This document shows positions 12,380 through 24,583 of a stretch of DNA of 64,000 nucleotides, one piece after another. Below the pieces are notes generated by a model that saw only the letters and a program-made list of their open reading frames with translations, made no database searches and was not told where the DNA came from. Position 1 is the stretch's first letter. Each line of letters begins with the position of its first letter. The stretch is from contig CM043945.1 of assembly GCA_014529385.2 (NCBI GenBank), forward strand, positions 144,515,741 through 144,579,740, given 5' to 3'. The position numbers were made by a program, and so were the translations under genes. Source of the stretch: Adiantum capillus-veneris. Its lineage: Eukaryota; Streptophyta; Polypodiopsida; Polypodiales; Pteridaceae.

Positions 12380-13404
12380 ACTATCTCTATGAGATTAATT
12401 ATGGGTCTACCAGTCACCATTAGAGGTCATGGATCGATTTGGGTGCTTGTAAATAAGTTGACTAAGCTTTGTATAGTTTATACAATACACTTTTCCAATA
12501 ATTAAAGTTGACCAAGTTGGTTGTTCATAACATTGTTGATTACTCAACAATATTGCAAGGAATTGTGTCCTTGTTTACCAGTCACCATTAGAGGTCATGG
12601 CTCAGTTTGGGTGCTTGTAAATAAGTTGACTAAACTTTGTATAGTTTATTCAATCCACTTTTCTAATAATTAAAGTTAACCAAGTTGGTTATTCATAACA
12701 TTGTTGATTACTCAACAATGTTGCAAGGAATTGTGATCCTTGTTTACCAATCATTTTCGAAGACTGTTTGTAAACTGTGGGAAAACACACTTCAATACTG
12801 TCAGTCATCCAAAGAGGATAGGTAGATTACAAGTGTTAATGTTGTGCTAAAGGATATGATAAGCACGTATGTTAGCACCAAGAAACCAATTGGAAAGGTT
12901 ATCTCTCTAGTTGGAGTCTGTTTACCATGAGGCAAAGGATGTTGCGACTACGTTTAGTCCCTTCATGTTTTGGTCGGGTTCTCAACCTCGATCACCAATT
13001 ATGGTGGGGGGGTTTTATAGATGAGAAATGATAAAAAGTCAAGGATTTAATCGTTGTGGATGAGTTATGTCAGCATGTTACTTTCATGGAAATTGAGAAG
13101 AGGTATTCTTTTAGACACCTTTTAGTTGTGGTGACTTGTTTAGCATACTCTAGTGAGTTAGAAATAGAGTTTACACACTATGTTGGATATATGCCGATTA
13201 CACAAAGTGGTTGCAAAGGGACAACAATGTGGAAAATCAAAATGTTCTTCTTGATTTCATTGAACCTCTCCGACTGAATTGTGTTCCGATCAAATGGATA
13301 GCTAGATCCATGAAGGATGCCATTGTGAAAAACATTAGTGTTATTATGAAGATACCATCACTTTCTTTTTGGAGGACGAAAATGCTTCTCCTTGAGGGGA
13401 GTAA
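12380..13404 (+). pseudogene. Ty3/gypsy integrase and 3' end, heavily decayed
   Basis: The translation around 12410-12480 gives TIRGHGSIWVLVNKLTKL, matching the gypsy integrase core block GHDSIWVVVDRLTK. The region then drifts through stops. Its end (13190-13404) is a frame containing WLQRDNNVENQNVLLDFIEP and then LLLEGSNV just before an LTR start. The same end recurs on the minus strand at 63650-63890. A 168-bp segment of the integrase is tandemly duplicated (12410-12577 and 12578-12745). No catalytic triad can be read. It cannot make a working protein. Confidence 0.55.
12410..12749 (+). repeat. 168-bp tandem duplication inside gypsy integrase relic
   Basis: Two head-to-tail copies beginning CCAGTCACCATTAGAGGTCATGG at 12410 and 12578, with few differences. 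The second copy runs into TGTTTACCAATC at about 12749. Recent relative to the decay of the host element. Confidence 0.8.
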
Positions 13405-13581
13405 TGTCAAGCCTAAGGGAAAATTGAGTAGGCCAAGGGCCAGGATAGACATGCGGTAAAGGGGCTTTTATAAATAGCATGGCTAAGGGCCTAAATAGGG
13501 CATGGTTGGATGGTAATGTCAGGCCTAAGGTAAGATCAGGCAGAGGCCAATGGCTAGGATATAGACATGTGGTAAAGGGGG
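13405..13581 (+). repeat. Gypsy LTR, left part (interrupted)
   Basis: Follows the purine-rich CTTGAGGGGAGTAA and begins TGTCAAGCCTAAGGG. It has a TATA-like TTTTATAAATAG near 13470. It is interrupted at 13581/13582 by an LTR element. The sequence after that element (16970 on) again shows GGGGTCCTATAAAAAGCATGGCCAATGGCC, matching the AAAGGGGCTTTTATAAATAGCATGGC part. Confidence 0.5.
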
Positions 13582-13807
13582 TGTTGAGGTAAAGGAGTTT
13601 GTGCCTTGCCTAACCCCCCAGACTATGGGCACCCGCCCACTGACATCACCTTATTCTTGTACATATACCAAGAATAAGAAGCTTCTCACTTAGAGGTTGA
13701 CTCCACCCACACAATGGTCTACTCTCTCCATATCCCCTTCTCGCACACACAGACCGTACCGCATTCGCACCATGCATATCCACACATGCACACACGTACT
13801 CTTCAAC
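13582..13807 (+). repeat. 5' LTR of the 13.6-17.0 kb element
   Basis: Starts TGTTGAGGTAAAGG and ends CTTCAAC next to the Met-type primer site. About 226 bp. Confidence 0.75.
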
Positions 13808-16448
13808 TAGTATCAGAGCTAAAAAACAGCAATTGGTGTCTGCAATGGCTTCTCGATGAGAAGAAAAAGTGATGGATCTCAGCTTGAGCTTGGAGGCTAT
13901 GGAAGCTTGATGGAGCTTCCTTGAGCAGATCGAGACTGAAGGTGGAACCGGATCAAGGCAGATCATAGTCGGATCAGACTGAATTACCAAGATTGGAACC
14001 CCGATGTGCGCAGCCTCTCTTGGGCTTTCAGAAATCTTTGAGAGGATAAAGCATTTTGGCAGAAAATTGGTGCAAATCTGCACAAACCAAAACTTGCAAA
14101 AAATTGAGCCCATTGGATGGAGCTTGAATCAAAAGCAGAGACTCAGCTAATCAAATGGGCCTGGCCTTGGCGAGATCTAAGGCTTACGGGCAGTAATCGA
14201 CTACAACTGCAGAGAATTGAGAAGGCTTGTGAGAAAGAGGGGGAAATTGAAGGTTGTGTGCAAGGAATTGAGCTTGAGAGGCATCGAATAGGTCAAGTCG
14301 GATAGCAGAATTTTGGAGCTAAAAAAGGAGCATTTGAGGGCAAGCAAGCAATTGGACATCTCTGCACATCGAAGGCTTGTAAGCAAGCTTGAGTGCAACA
14401 AAATCGAGTAGTAGGTCTCAGAGAAGCAAATTGGAAATCCCTGTAGGAATCAACTGCAGAGTCCGAGCTTGGGAGTGTGTGTTGAGCATGCACACACACA
14501 CACTCGTAATCAAGTGCAAGCTTGTCAAATTGGGGCAGTGCTCGAGGCTTGGAAGAAACAAAGCAGCTCTAAAAAACTTTTGGAGTTTCTGGGCAGTGTG
14601 TGCAAAGAATTCAATTGGGAGCAAACGGAATCTGCAGGACATCAAGCAACTCCCGAGCAGTGCTTGGAGTAGCGCTAAGCCTGTAATGCACATGGCTATT
14701 TTCAGCGGGCAGTAAACCACATATTGAAGCTCAGAAAGCTCACAGACAGAGTCGACTTGGGAAGTTCTAAGCATCAAGGAGCAATCAAAGGCACAACATG
14801 GCGCACACACACACACTCTCTCTCTATGTAGTTGGCAGTTTTCAGGCTTTGACAGAGAGCAATTTTATTATAAAAAAATTTTGTGTGTAAGGGTGGGTTC
14901 ACACACCCTTGCACACACGCGGTAAGGGTGGGTTCACACACACAAACAAAGCGAGAGAACAAAGAGAGGTGTGACATACACACAATTCTTGAATTCATTG
15001 TTGTGTCGCACAAAAAACAGAACAAGCGTGTGCGCTCTCAGTGTCTACGCACACACAAGCATTTACGAGCTTTGGTGAGTAAGCCCGGGCATCACTCACG
15101 ACATCGGCCCGACTTGACATTTTTTCTTAGCATCAATTTTTCGGCGTTCTCCTCTACGCCTCGGTAGCGATAAAGGGATTCCGCGTTCTTCTCGAGTGAT
15201 TTGAGGCGGCTACGACATCATCTCTCAAATTTCAAATATGCATCGGTTTTGACACCAATTTGGTGGTTTTTTAGCTTTGACGTTCTTCTCGGCATCAATA
15301 GCTATGATCTTGGAGAGCGCTTTTGCCCGATGGTGGAAGGTGACACCAACCTCCTTTTTGGCTTTGACATAGTCTCCACAACGTTTTGGCTTCTACAATT
15401 TTCCAATTTCCAGCTTCTTCAGTATCACATATCGATGCATAACAATTTTGACGGACCATTCCGGAGAAGTTTTTCCTGTTTTTCATTGCCCAGTGGTGTA
15501 TCATATACGTTACGACATGTGCACTATGTTCCTCAGTTGAGATAGAGCTTGATCTCAATGAGAAATTAGTAGATTTTGGGTGTCAGACACTTCTTAAATA
15601 CCAGTCTTTCCAGATGCAGGTTCGTTATTGATTGCAAGAGGAGCCCACCGTGGCTTGGTATATCCTATGCATGTGTCTGAGGTTCGAGATGGCATGGTCT
15701 CATTTTGGTCATTGGCATGCTTTGAGCAAGAGATGAGACGTGTCTTCTTCACGAGTGAGCTCCACCATGCTCACGAGATAGAGCATTTAGATGTGCAGGA
15801 TGTGCCAATAGACTCTATAGAGACAGACGTAGAGTGGTAGTGCTCTAGTGAGACACAACATGTGTTGTCAGAGTCTGTGCAAGCAGAGGTAGAGTGGGTA
15901 TGCTCCCTAGAGACATAGAAAGAGATGATAGACATGGAGTTATTTGATATTCTCATGCTAGAGGTTAATGAGTTGGTGCCAAGATGCACAATTCCGGGGA
16001 CGTAGCCATCCCAGTGTCAAAGTTGACACATCCATATGCGATGAGTAGTCTTGATGATGCCATACATGTAGATAGAATAGGGGAGGCTAGAACAACTAGG
16101 TTTGCACAGATTTTGTCAGAGTTCGGGTGTCTTATGTACGACCTACTAGTATCAAGGCTCGACATAGTAGCTATAGTGGGAGCATTTGCAGCAAGATTTG
16201 TCAGTTGTACGATGACTAACACTAGCATGATACATAGTGGAGTTTTGCAAACTATACAAAGTTGTCTATGGGATTTACATGCAGGCTCTAGTGTGGGTAC
16301 GCATGCTCGCCTATCCCAAGAGCATGTAGATTGACTTAGCAAGCCAGTGGGCATAGGTTGAGAGAGTCTCTCACCAATTTTCTTGTACATACTAGTAGTT
16401 TAGCTAGTAGCACCCACTTATTGGCACATTTGCCTTTAAGTGGAAGAT

Positions 16449-16686
16449 TGTTGGGGTAAAGGCCTCAGTGCTTTTCCCGGTCTCCTAGACTATGGGCACC
16501 CGTCCACTAACGATCACCTTATTCTTGTACATATACCAAGAATAAGGAGATCCTCACTTTGAGGTTGACTCCACCAACACAGCGGTCTACTCTCTCCCTC
16601 TCCCCCTTCCCTACAATTCTCGCATGCACACACCACACTGCATCGGCACCGTGCACGCACGTATCCACACACATGCACTCTTCAAC
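16449..16686 (+). repeat. Middle LTR of the 13.6-17.0 kb element
   Basis: Starts TGTTGGGGTAAAGG after TTTAAGTGGAAGAT and ends ACTCTTCAAC. Confidence 0.75.
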
Positions 16687-16759
16687 TTTTTTCTTATACA
16701 TACTAGTAGTTTAGCTACTAGGACCCACTTATTGGCACATTCATCTTTAAGTGGGAGAT

Positions 16760-16969
16760 TGTTGGGGTAAAGGCATCTGTGCCTTGTTCAGCCGCCCAGA
16801 CTATGGACGCTTGCCCACGGACGTCACCTTATTCTTATACATATACCAAGAATAAGGATCTCCTCACTTAGAGGTTGACTCCACCCACACCACGGCCTAC
16901 TCTCTCCTTCTCCCCTTCTCCCACACACACAACGCATTGCATCGGCATTGCGCGCATATACACTCTTTA
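16760..16969 (+). repeat. Third LTR of the 13.6-17.0 kb element
   Basis: Starts TGTTGGGGTAAAGG after TTTAAGTGGGAGAT and ends CACTCTTTA beside GGGGGG; the terminal CAAC of the other copies is missing. The 63 bp before it repeat the 63 bp before the middle LTR. Confidence 0.7.
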
Positions 16970-19900
16970 GGGGGGTCCTATAAAAAGCATGGCCAATGGC
17001 CTTTATAGGGCATGGTTGGGTCATGATTCACATGTGCTAGTCCCCAAGTTCTCATATATCGAAGATGCCAATTATGTGTCTTAACTACTTATACTTATGG
17101 GATGTACGGTTACGCAACAATTTTTTAACCTTCAAAAGGTTACATGAGTTGTTGTTGATTACATCCAATGGATATGTAGTGTCTTGTTTTTCAGTCTCAC
17201 TCACATCAAGTGAGCATGTTTGTGTATCAATTCTCCACCCCAAAAGTTTTCATTGCATGTAGGGCACGAGTCTGGCTTATGAATTTTGATGCTAGTATTT
17301 TGATGTAATTTTAGCAACGCTATGATGCAAGCAAACCTAGCCATGAGCTTCCTTTGTATATCCAAGAGACTTAGCTATAAAGCACCCATTGAGTCTATTG
17401 AATGATAAGCTTCTATTGTAGACACATTGCTTAGTATCTTGTGTTTTAAGCATCAATTGTCTAGTTTTGCAACTTTATGGCCAAGAGGACCATTTAGAAG
17501 GGTTCCGACCCTTAGGCAGGGTATGAATGTAGACCACATTGTGGTGTTAACACTAGATTGGTAATGGGACACTTTTATGTCTTGGGACACTTTTATGTCT
17601 TGTTAAGTGACCATTTTCCTTGAATTATGTCAAGAGTTTCAAAATGGATTTTGAGGTGCTATCTATCTAGAAAGTTGTCTCATGAGCTGAAAAAAACTTG
17701 ACATTTTTTTGGAATATCAATTCCATCTTTAACCTTGTCCTTGCACAACATTTCACAACCTAAACTGTGTGAAAAAACGGGTCCTGTTTTTGGCTTTTTT
17801 CAACTTTTTTGCAACTATACCACTCTAGAATTCATGTTTGTGAGGTCTATACTGCTAGAGAACTATCTTTAGTAGTCCTCAATATGTCCTGATGCTTCTA
17901 GGGAGAAATAAATATTAAAGTTTTAAGTTATGACCAAATTACAAAAATTGTCAAATCCTGTTTTTTAGCCAATTTTAGCTCTTCTATGATTTTTTTGGTG
18001 GCTTTCATGATATCCAAATGTAGTTTTGATTTTCTATGTCCCATATTGTAACATAAAGCTAATATTCCTTGAGTTTTTGGGCACCTAATACCCTATTTTG
18101 CATAGTTCACAACAATGGTTGGTTTTTTCTATTATAGAAGAAAACAAAACATTATAGTATATCAAGTATAGCTTTTTCAATATTGCTAGTTTCTTGTGAC
18201 AACTATATGCATTTTGTAGGTAGTAACCATATCTAGTCATAAGGATCAAATTTGGCTAGATATTCAATAGTTTCTATGGGATTCTACAACTCATAATGTT
18301 GAACCCAGTTTTTTCATGTTTGCTGTATTTAGCACTTCATCTTTGTCCCCAAGATTCCCCTTGGTAAGAGATGTATTATTCTTTTGACATGCTCCATGGC
18401 TCCTTATGAACCTAAAGGACAATAGGGAACTAAGAAAACATGCATATATTATTTGTATTCAGCGTGGCCAGAGAAACTTTGATGATAGGTTTGCAGAATG
18501 GTAAAAATTCAACTTTTTTGTACCTATTTCTTTTGGCAAAACAAAAAATAGTGAGTGAGAAGCAATCATATGTGATCACCAACCCATTGAAGTTAACAAG
18601 GGAATTTATCTCAAGTCCTACAAAAATCCCTAATCTTATTTTTATACAAAAAAACGTAAGAAATGACTGTTTTGATGAAAATGTACTGATCCATCAACTT
18701 TGGAGGCTTGGTGTGACCAAAAGATGAGAAATTTTACAAGTCTCTTATTTTTTCCATGTGTAGTAGGCCTTGAACTATAACCTCATGAAAGGATTTTACA
18801 AAATGAGTGGATCTACTATGGTTTTGGAGGTTTTTTTCAAAACCCCAAAAGGACACTTTTATGTCTTGTTAGGTTACCAACCCAGTGTTAAATGAACCTA
18901 ATCTCTCTTTTAAAATTTTGGAAAACATGTCCATTCTATGTTGTTGATGGTTTCATGGAGCAGATGTTGATCTATTGTGATATATCATATAGTTTGGCGG
19001 ACATTCACTCCTACACTCATAGCTAAGGGGCATGATTATCGTGGGAACTGCCTCCTAATGTTAACAAGGGCCAAGTTTCAAGAGGGAAAATAGGAATTCC
19101 TATGCAGGAGGTGGTGCGGGATCCATGAAGGGGGGCGGTGGAGCTCTATCGATGTGCAGGCTCAAGAGTTGAAAGCTCTATAGGGAATTCAGGAACAATC
19201 TAAATTTTTTTGCAAGGAATTGAGGAACAAGCTACAAATGACAAGCTCATAATATTGTTCGTAATATCTTTACTTTCTCATATCTAAATTTTCTACTATA
19301 CCAACATACTAAGATGCGTACAACTCATAAGTATGTAATTATTTCATCACGACAAATGTCTATAACCAAGGATACAAAAGTTTCAAGGTTTTTATATCTA
19401 CGAGACATTGACATAAATTGAGTGTGATTAACATCACTGTGGGTGTGCAAGACACCAATTTTCATGTTAGAAAGCTTCCCACTTGGACATAAAAGGCATG
19501 ACAAAGCCTAAAGGGGTGCAACTTATGGACATGCCAATGTATCATGCATGCTTGATGGTTTATTATTGGACCTATTAGCTACAAAATCACACTTAGAAGA
19601 GGGGATTTTTAATTCAACTTTTGAACTAAACTATATTTTTATGAAAAAAGGGGGTTCTTCTATTCAAATCTAGGAAATGTGTAGACATGATTTTTTTTTA
19701 TCCTTTCATCACATATGATACCGAGGTATTTTTTGGGTGCATCCTCTAGGTCAAGGCTAGAGTCCATGAGTATTTACTCTTTGATCGCCTTGTGATCATG
19801 ATTCAGCAGCATGTTCTTTTTTGTTAGTCATGCTTTTATGCAAGATTGTTCCACATGTCAATACATCTTGCATAATAATTTTTCGGATTAAGGCACTCTA

Positions 19901-20699
19901 AGATTATAAAAAACACAAAACCTTATGTCTAGGTTTTCTAATGGGGATGACAAAATAGCAAAGTACATATGGCTTTGATAGATTGATTATTTGTAAATAC
20001 AACTTTGTTTCAATATACCTTATATATAGTTCGTTTGGTGGAATGGGATGTTAAACTTGTTGCAGACAAGTATCATAATGAAGTAAAATCTTCTATTACA
20101 TGCATGACTTGTATATTCCCTTGTTACTTGGTCTTCAATAAGACTACTGACCACTTTTACTTTGGTACCAAGTTTTCACATAAATGATGTGATGAAAAGA
20201 AAACGCTTTAATTTGTAAGCCAAGAATCCAATCCCAATGGTTTACTAGAGTCCTTAACCTTGCAAGTAATTTTTTTATTTTTCTTAAGATATGTCAAAGC
20301 TTAATACGAACTTCAACCATGAGACACGAGTGTAGGTACACTCATCTCACTATGATAGACTGATGATGTCTCTACAAAGGATGTTTTTGCAAGTGTTAAG
20401 AGTCATGCATAGCTACATGAGTAGCAACCTAAGGAAGGAATAAGAGTCATTGTTCAATGGCGTCTACTATGCTAGTATTCCTTCTAGGTGGCTGCAAAAA
20501 AAAAAAGCAACTCTATGCTTGTATTTCAATACAAGATCTCGGAAGCCATATTGGATCAAGAGGGTATGGATTCTCAAGTTCAAGTACAAAGAAGTTCACA
20601 TGACTACAAGGGTAGTAATCATTGTTTTAGGGCACTTGTTGGTAGTCACAAGGGTGGACAACATGGTCTAGGAGCTTACAAATTTTAGTGCATTTGCAT
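16970..20699. other. AT-rich intronic sequence, no gene recognised
   Basis: AT-rich sequence with many stops in all frames. GGGACACTTTTATGTCTTG occurs at 17568 and 17587 and again near 18853, suggesting remnants of one long LTR or repeat. The first ~100 bases resemble the gypsy LTR interrupted at 13581. No domain seen. Confidence 0.4.
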
Positions 20700-21060
20700 G
20701 GTCTAGAAGCTTATGAATTTTAGTCTAGCCAAGAACACATCGTGGAGCAAGTATTTACAAGGGTCCTACTCACTCTTGTCATAGTGTGTGTGTGTGTGTA
20801 CCTTCACAAAATGATACTCTTTTTTTGCAAGGAGACATGGATATCTGAGTTGTTGACGTTAGTATATGAGACATAGTCCATGTGGAGAGGAGAGTATGAG
20901 TTCTCACGAACTAAGGTACAAGTGCCCATATTTAATGATATGTCACAAAAATTCCCATGCAAGTGACCCAGTTGAGATAATCATTTCACAACACAAGGTA
21001 TTTGGAACAATTTAAGTGGCCAAAACTCTTTGATACAAAAAAAATCTTGTTAATGTAACA
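20700..21060 (+). repeat. Dispersed repeat, copy 2
   Basis: Second copy of the 11650-12060 repeat, same orientation, with an inserted GT run near 20790. Confidence 0.5.
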
Positions 21061-21379
21061 AGTTATGATTATTTCTATGTATGAAACCAAGTTTTCATAA
21101 ACAAAATAACCTCATGGATGGTTGAATTAATATCATCTTAGGTTGCAAATACAAGCGTACCTAGTTATGAATTTATCCAGCTTATCTAACAAGGGCTAGT
21201 TAATGTGAATGAAAATGTTTTATTTGTTAAACATACTATTATAGATTATTGAGGTAATCTTTTGGTATTTTACATTTATTCTTTATTTTTTGTAGCTAGA
21301 TAAACATTTATAACTTGGTGTTTTAGTTATGCTATGATAATTAAGATCAATCTTTCTTACAACATGCAACAAATGGGCC

Positions 21380-21966
21380 TCCCAAGTCCTTGAAGGTATG
21401 CTACAAGCATATGCCAGCAAGACCATATGGATATGTTAAGACATGCTTGCCACAATGCTTGGCAGGCATGATCCCTATAGAAAATACATTTATGAGAAGC
21501 GTCATCAAGTCACTTTCAATGAAGCTACCGAGGCCTTTTTCAAGTTCTAGAATAGTCAAAAAGCTTGAAGTTTTCCCCCACCACTAAGTTATCTCCAAGA
21601 TATTGTGGACCATTCAAATACTCAAGCCAATAGTAACGATGGCTTACAAATTGAGACTCCCATTGCACTCCCACATAAATTTGGTATTTCATGTAAGTCA
21701 TTTATAAAAATGCTTACAACATGAAAACATTATTGGTGTCCAAGGTATCTTACTCGACTTCATAACTCCAAATCTATCTCGGGAACTTGAAAGAATCATG
21801 GATTCTCATGAGTTTAGGACACGACATCATGTTTTTCATATTATTCAAGTGGAGAGACACACCTCAAGTGGGTGCCAGTTAGGCAAACACTAGTGTTCTT
21901 AAGAAAAACTTCCCCACTTTTGTCGAGGACAAAAAATCTTGTGGGGGGGTGGGGGGGGGTTTGAAA
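21380..21966 (+). pseudogene. Ty3/gypsy integrase C-terminal end
   Basis: In-frame pieces read TMAYKLRLPLHSHINLVFHVSHLKKCL, which matches the end of gypsy polyproteins (VAYKLxLPxxxxIHPVFHVSxLK). Upstream is YKHMPARPYGYVKTCLPQC. The frame ends near FVEDKKSCGGVGGG, and a G-rich purine tract (21941-21960) then leads to TGTCAAAATAAGG, a likely 3' LTR start at 21967. Stops and shifts throughout; not functional. Confidence 0.6.
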
Positions 21967-22380
21967 TGTCAAAATAAGGGCCTTGAGAGCCTCAACTCAA
22001 AGTTCACATCCAAAGTCAACACTTGCATACAAAATTGCAAGCTTAAATATCTCTCAAAGAGCACCATAATATCATGTACATGTTCAAAATCTTAATGTAC
22101 ACAATGCTCTACAATATGGGCGTACAAAATGTCAAAATCTGATATCACCAACATCAGACTCCAAGTTTGTATATTTCAAGTGCATTTGAGAGAAAGATAT
22201 GCAAAAAGTTATGCTCTGTTGCTTAAAAAATTAAAAAAAATGAACTAAATTGGTTGTTTCTACCAGCTTCTTCTCTGCCAAAATCTAGACAAAAACTCAA
22301 TCCTTTGTTGGAATTTGGGTTTTAGGAATGCACATATAGCTTGCGGACCCCTTGGGAATGGTGAAGAAGAAAGTGTATTA

Positions 22381-23330
22381 CTAAGTGCAAAAATAAAGGT
22401 AAGATAATCCTAGAGTAATGGGAATACATACAAAGCTCGTGGAAAAAACAAACCTCCTAGTGAGGGATAAAAGTGCCTTGGAAGTCCTAAGTGTGTTCAC
22501 ATATACATCACTACCATATACATCCAACAAATCCCCCCTAGGAGTGATGTGGTGAATGAGAGATGGGACATAGATTACAAGGAAGTGACATGCCTTATGG
22601 ACATGATGAGTCCACAAAGAGAAGCAAGCCCAAAGCTTTGCGAAAATCTTCAAACTTCTCACGAGGCAATGCCTTTGTGAACAGATTTGCAAGGTTGTCC
22701 TGTGTTGGCGCATATGCCAAGCTAATCTCCCTAGCTGAGAATCTCTCCTCAAATCAGCCTTAAATTTAGCAATATGTGTCACATTAAAACCAATGAGCAA
22801 TAAATCATCCGCATACACAACAACAATAAGATATACATCATCCACATATTTTACATACAAAGCACTCTCAGTTGGACTATTTCAAAAGTCACGTGCAATC
22901 AAATGGTCGTCCATTTTTGCATGCCAAGAGCGAGAAGATTTCTTTAAACAATATATTGCTTTGTTACATTTGCACACTTTTTGTTCCTATCCTTGTTTGA
23001 CAAAACCACGAGGCAACAATCCTTGCCTTGTAGTGATCAATACTACTATAGAGCTTACATCTCTTGCCAGGAGGCAAGTAACATAAAGGCCAAAAGCCTC
23101 TTCATAATCAATGCCCTTTTGCTGAGTATAACCTTTTGCAAAAATCCTTGCCTTGTACTAATCAATACTACCATCAAGCTTACATTTCATCTTATAAAGC
23201 CACTTTGTACCAATGGAATTTTTTTGTAGGAGGCAAGTCACATAAAGACGAAGTATTGTTCTTCACAAGTGCATCATATTCATCTTGCATAACAACCATC
23301 CAATGCTCTAAATTTCATGCTTCATCAAAT
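22381..23330 (-). pseudogene. Ty1/copia reverse transcriptase fragment
   Basis: The minus strand carries the copia RT blocks in order but with frameshifts: YKARIFAKGYTQQKGIDYEE (near 23080), KVCKCNKAIYCLKKSSRSWHAK (near 22950), SALYVKYVDD, and the catalytic motif as VVVYADDLLLIG (near 22805; YVDD in active copia elements). No LTRs, gag, protease or integrase of the same element were found next to it. Confidence 0.7.
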
Positions 23331-23552
23331 GTAACAAGTTCACCTCATCACACATACTTGACACAACCAAATCATGACAATTTGATGCACAAGATGCATG
23401 ATGAGAACCCAAATGAGTACGACTAGAGAAAGGTGCATCCAGTTTACTATCACACAAAGTATGCAATAGGGAGAGATTGCCTCTCCTTCCCCCTTTGGGT
23501 GGTGAAATGGCGATCGAAACATCTTGTTTCTTCTCTTGCAAGCTCATCGATA
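23331..23552. other. Upstream remnant of the copia fragment
   Basis: The minus-strand translation near 23250-23330 resembles the region just ahead of copia RT (EAWNLEHWMVVMQDEYDALVKN). Further right nothing is recognisable. Confidence 0.4.
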
Positions 23553-23752
23553 GGGTGGAAACTAATAGATGCTCATGTGGCAGTTGTTGGAGGATCTAGA
23601 TGGGGCTTGGATCCCCACTTTTAGCCTACAGGGCTGGGTTTCATCTTTGAGAGGGTGGCAACCAACAAATGATCATGTGGTAGTTGGTGGAGCATCTAGA
23701 TGGGGATTGCCTTCCCACTTTTAGCCAGCAGGGTTGGGTTTTGTCTTTGACT
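23553..23752 (+). repeat. 100-bp tandem duplication
   Basis: Two copies starting GGGTGGAAACTAATAGATG (23553) and GGGTGGCAACCAACAAATG (23653), each with CTAGATGGGG, CCCACTTTTAGCC and GGTTGGGTTT-like blocks. Divergence is clearly visible, so it is not recent. Confidence 0.75.
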
Positions 23753-24313
23753 TGGCCCAGCTCTGAAATTGCATGGCTCTTCTCAAAAGCCTAGTTCTTA
23801 TTGTGTGATAATTCCTACTTGGATCTGACATCATTAGGGTGGGTGATGATATTGGGCAATGGAGTTTTCTCCTATGGTGATGGAGTTTTGATACTCTTCC
23901 CTGGCTGCAATAGTATGTTAATGTTCTCTTTGTGCAGTTGGTTCTTTTTGAAAGGGGCTCCCTTGCCAATCGGGTGGTTAGAGTCTTTGTAGTTTTATTA
24001 CATGGTTGTGGTGGGGTGCTCCCCTGTTTGCCAATGAACACTTTGAAATCCTTTTTGGACACTCTTGGCCTCCATGGCTCATCTTGAGCATGGACTTATT
24101 GTATGGATGGTTGTTCTTAATTTAATTATCTAACTCTCTCTATTAGAGAGTGTAGTGCTTTTATAAAAAAAGAGTTGATTGTCTTTTGAAAAGAAAGTGA
24201 AGAGACATTTTTACTACGATAGGATTGGGTTTCTTTTCTAGATTAAGTTTTTCAAAAATTACATCTCTTTTGTTTGTTCGTGAGTTGCTTTTTCTTTGTT
24301 GTGCATATGCGTT

Positions 24314-24318
<5 letters not shown>

Positions 24319-24349
<31 letters not shown>
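24319..24349. repeat. (GA)n microsatellite
   Basis: GA run of about 31 bases. Confidence 0.9.
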
Positions 24350-24354
<5 letters not shown>

Positions 24355-24583
24355 CTTTGATTTTTTGTTTATAAATTTTCATAATTTACATTTAATATTT
24401 TCAAAAATATAAAACAAACATGCCACTTTGATTTTTAATCAGCTTTTAGGCTTGCCAAAGGAAATATTATGTGTATTTGGGAGGGATGTTTGGCTAAGTC
24501 CCAAGTGATGATGAATTTTTATTTTTATTTTTTGCCAAATTCACAATTGTGAGCGGATCTATGATTAAATTCTCCATAAAGAA

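Larger units (their letters stand above)
13582..16969 (+). mobile_element. Non-autonomous LTR element with three LTRs
   Basis: LTRs at 13582-13807, 16449-16686 and 16760-16969 share TGTTGRGGTAAAGG, CCAGACTATGGGCACCCGCCCAC, TTATTCTTGTACATATACCAAG, GAGGTTGACTCCACCCACAC and ACTCTTCAAC. The first is followed by TAGTATCAGAGC (13808-13819), one base from the initiator-Met primer site. The second and third are each preceded by TTTAAGTGGRAGAT, a purine-rich end. The internal 2.6 kb codes for no recognised retroelement protein. The duplicated 3' end (63 bp plus LTR, period 311 bp) shows unequal exchange. It inserted within a gypsy LTR beside a GGGGG tract. Confidence 0.75.

Noticed and set aside
13646-14113. 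155-codon minus-strand frame and other 60-155-codon frames at 13.6-16.4 kb
   Set aside because: They cover the LTR and interior of a coding-less LTR element on the wrong strand and match no retroelement protein.
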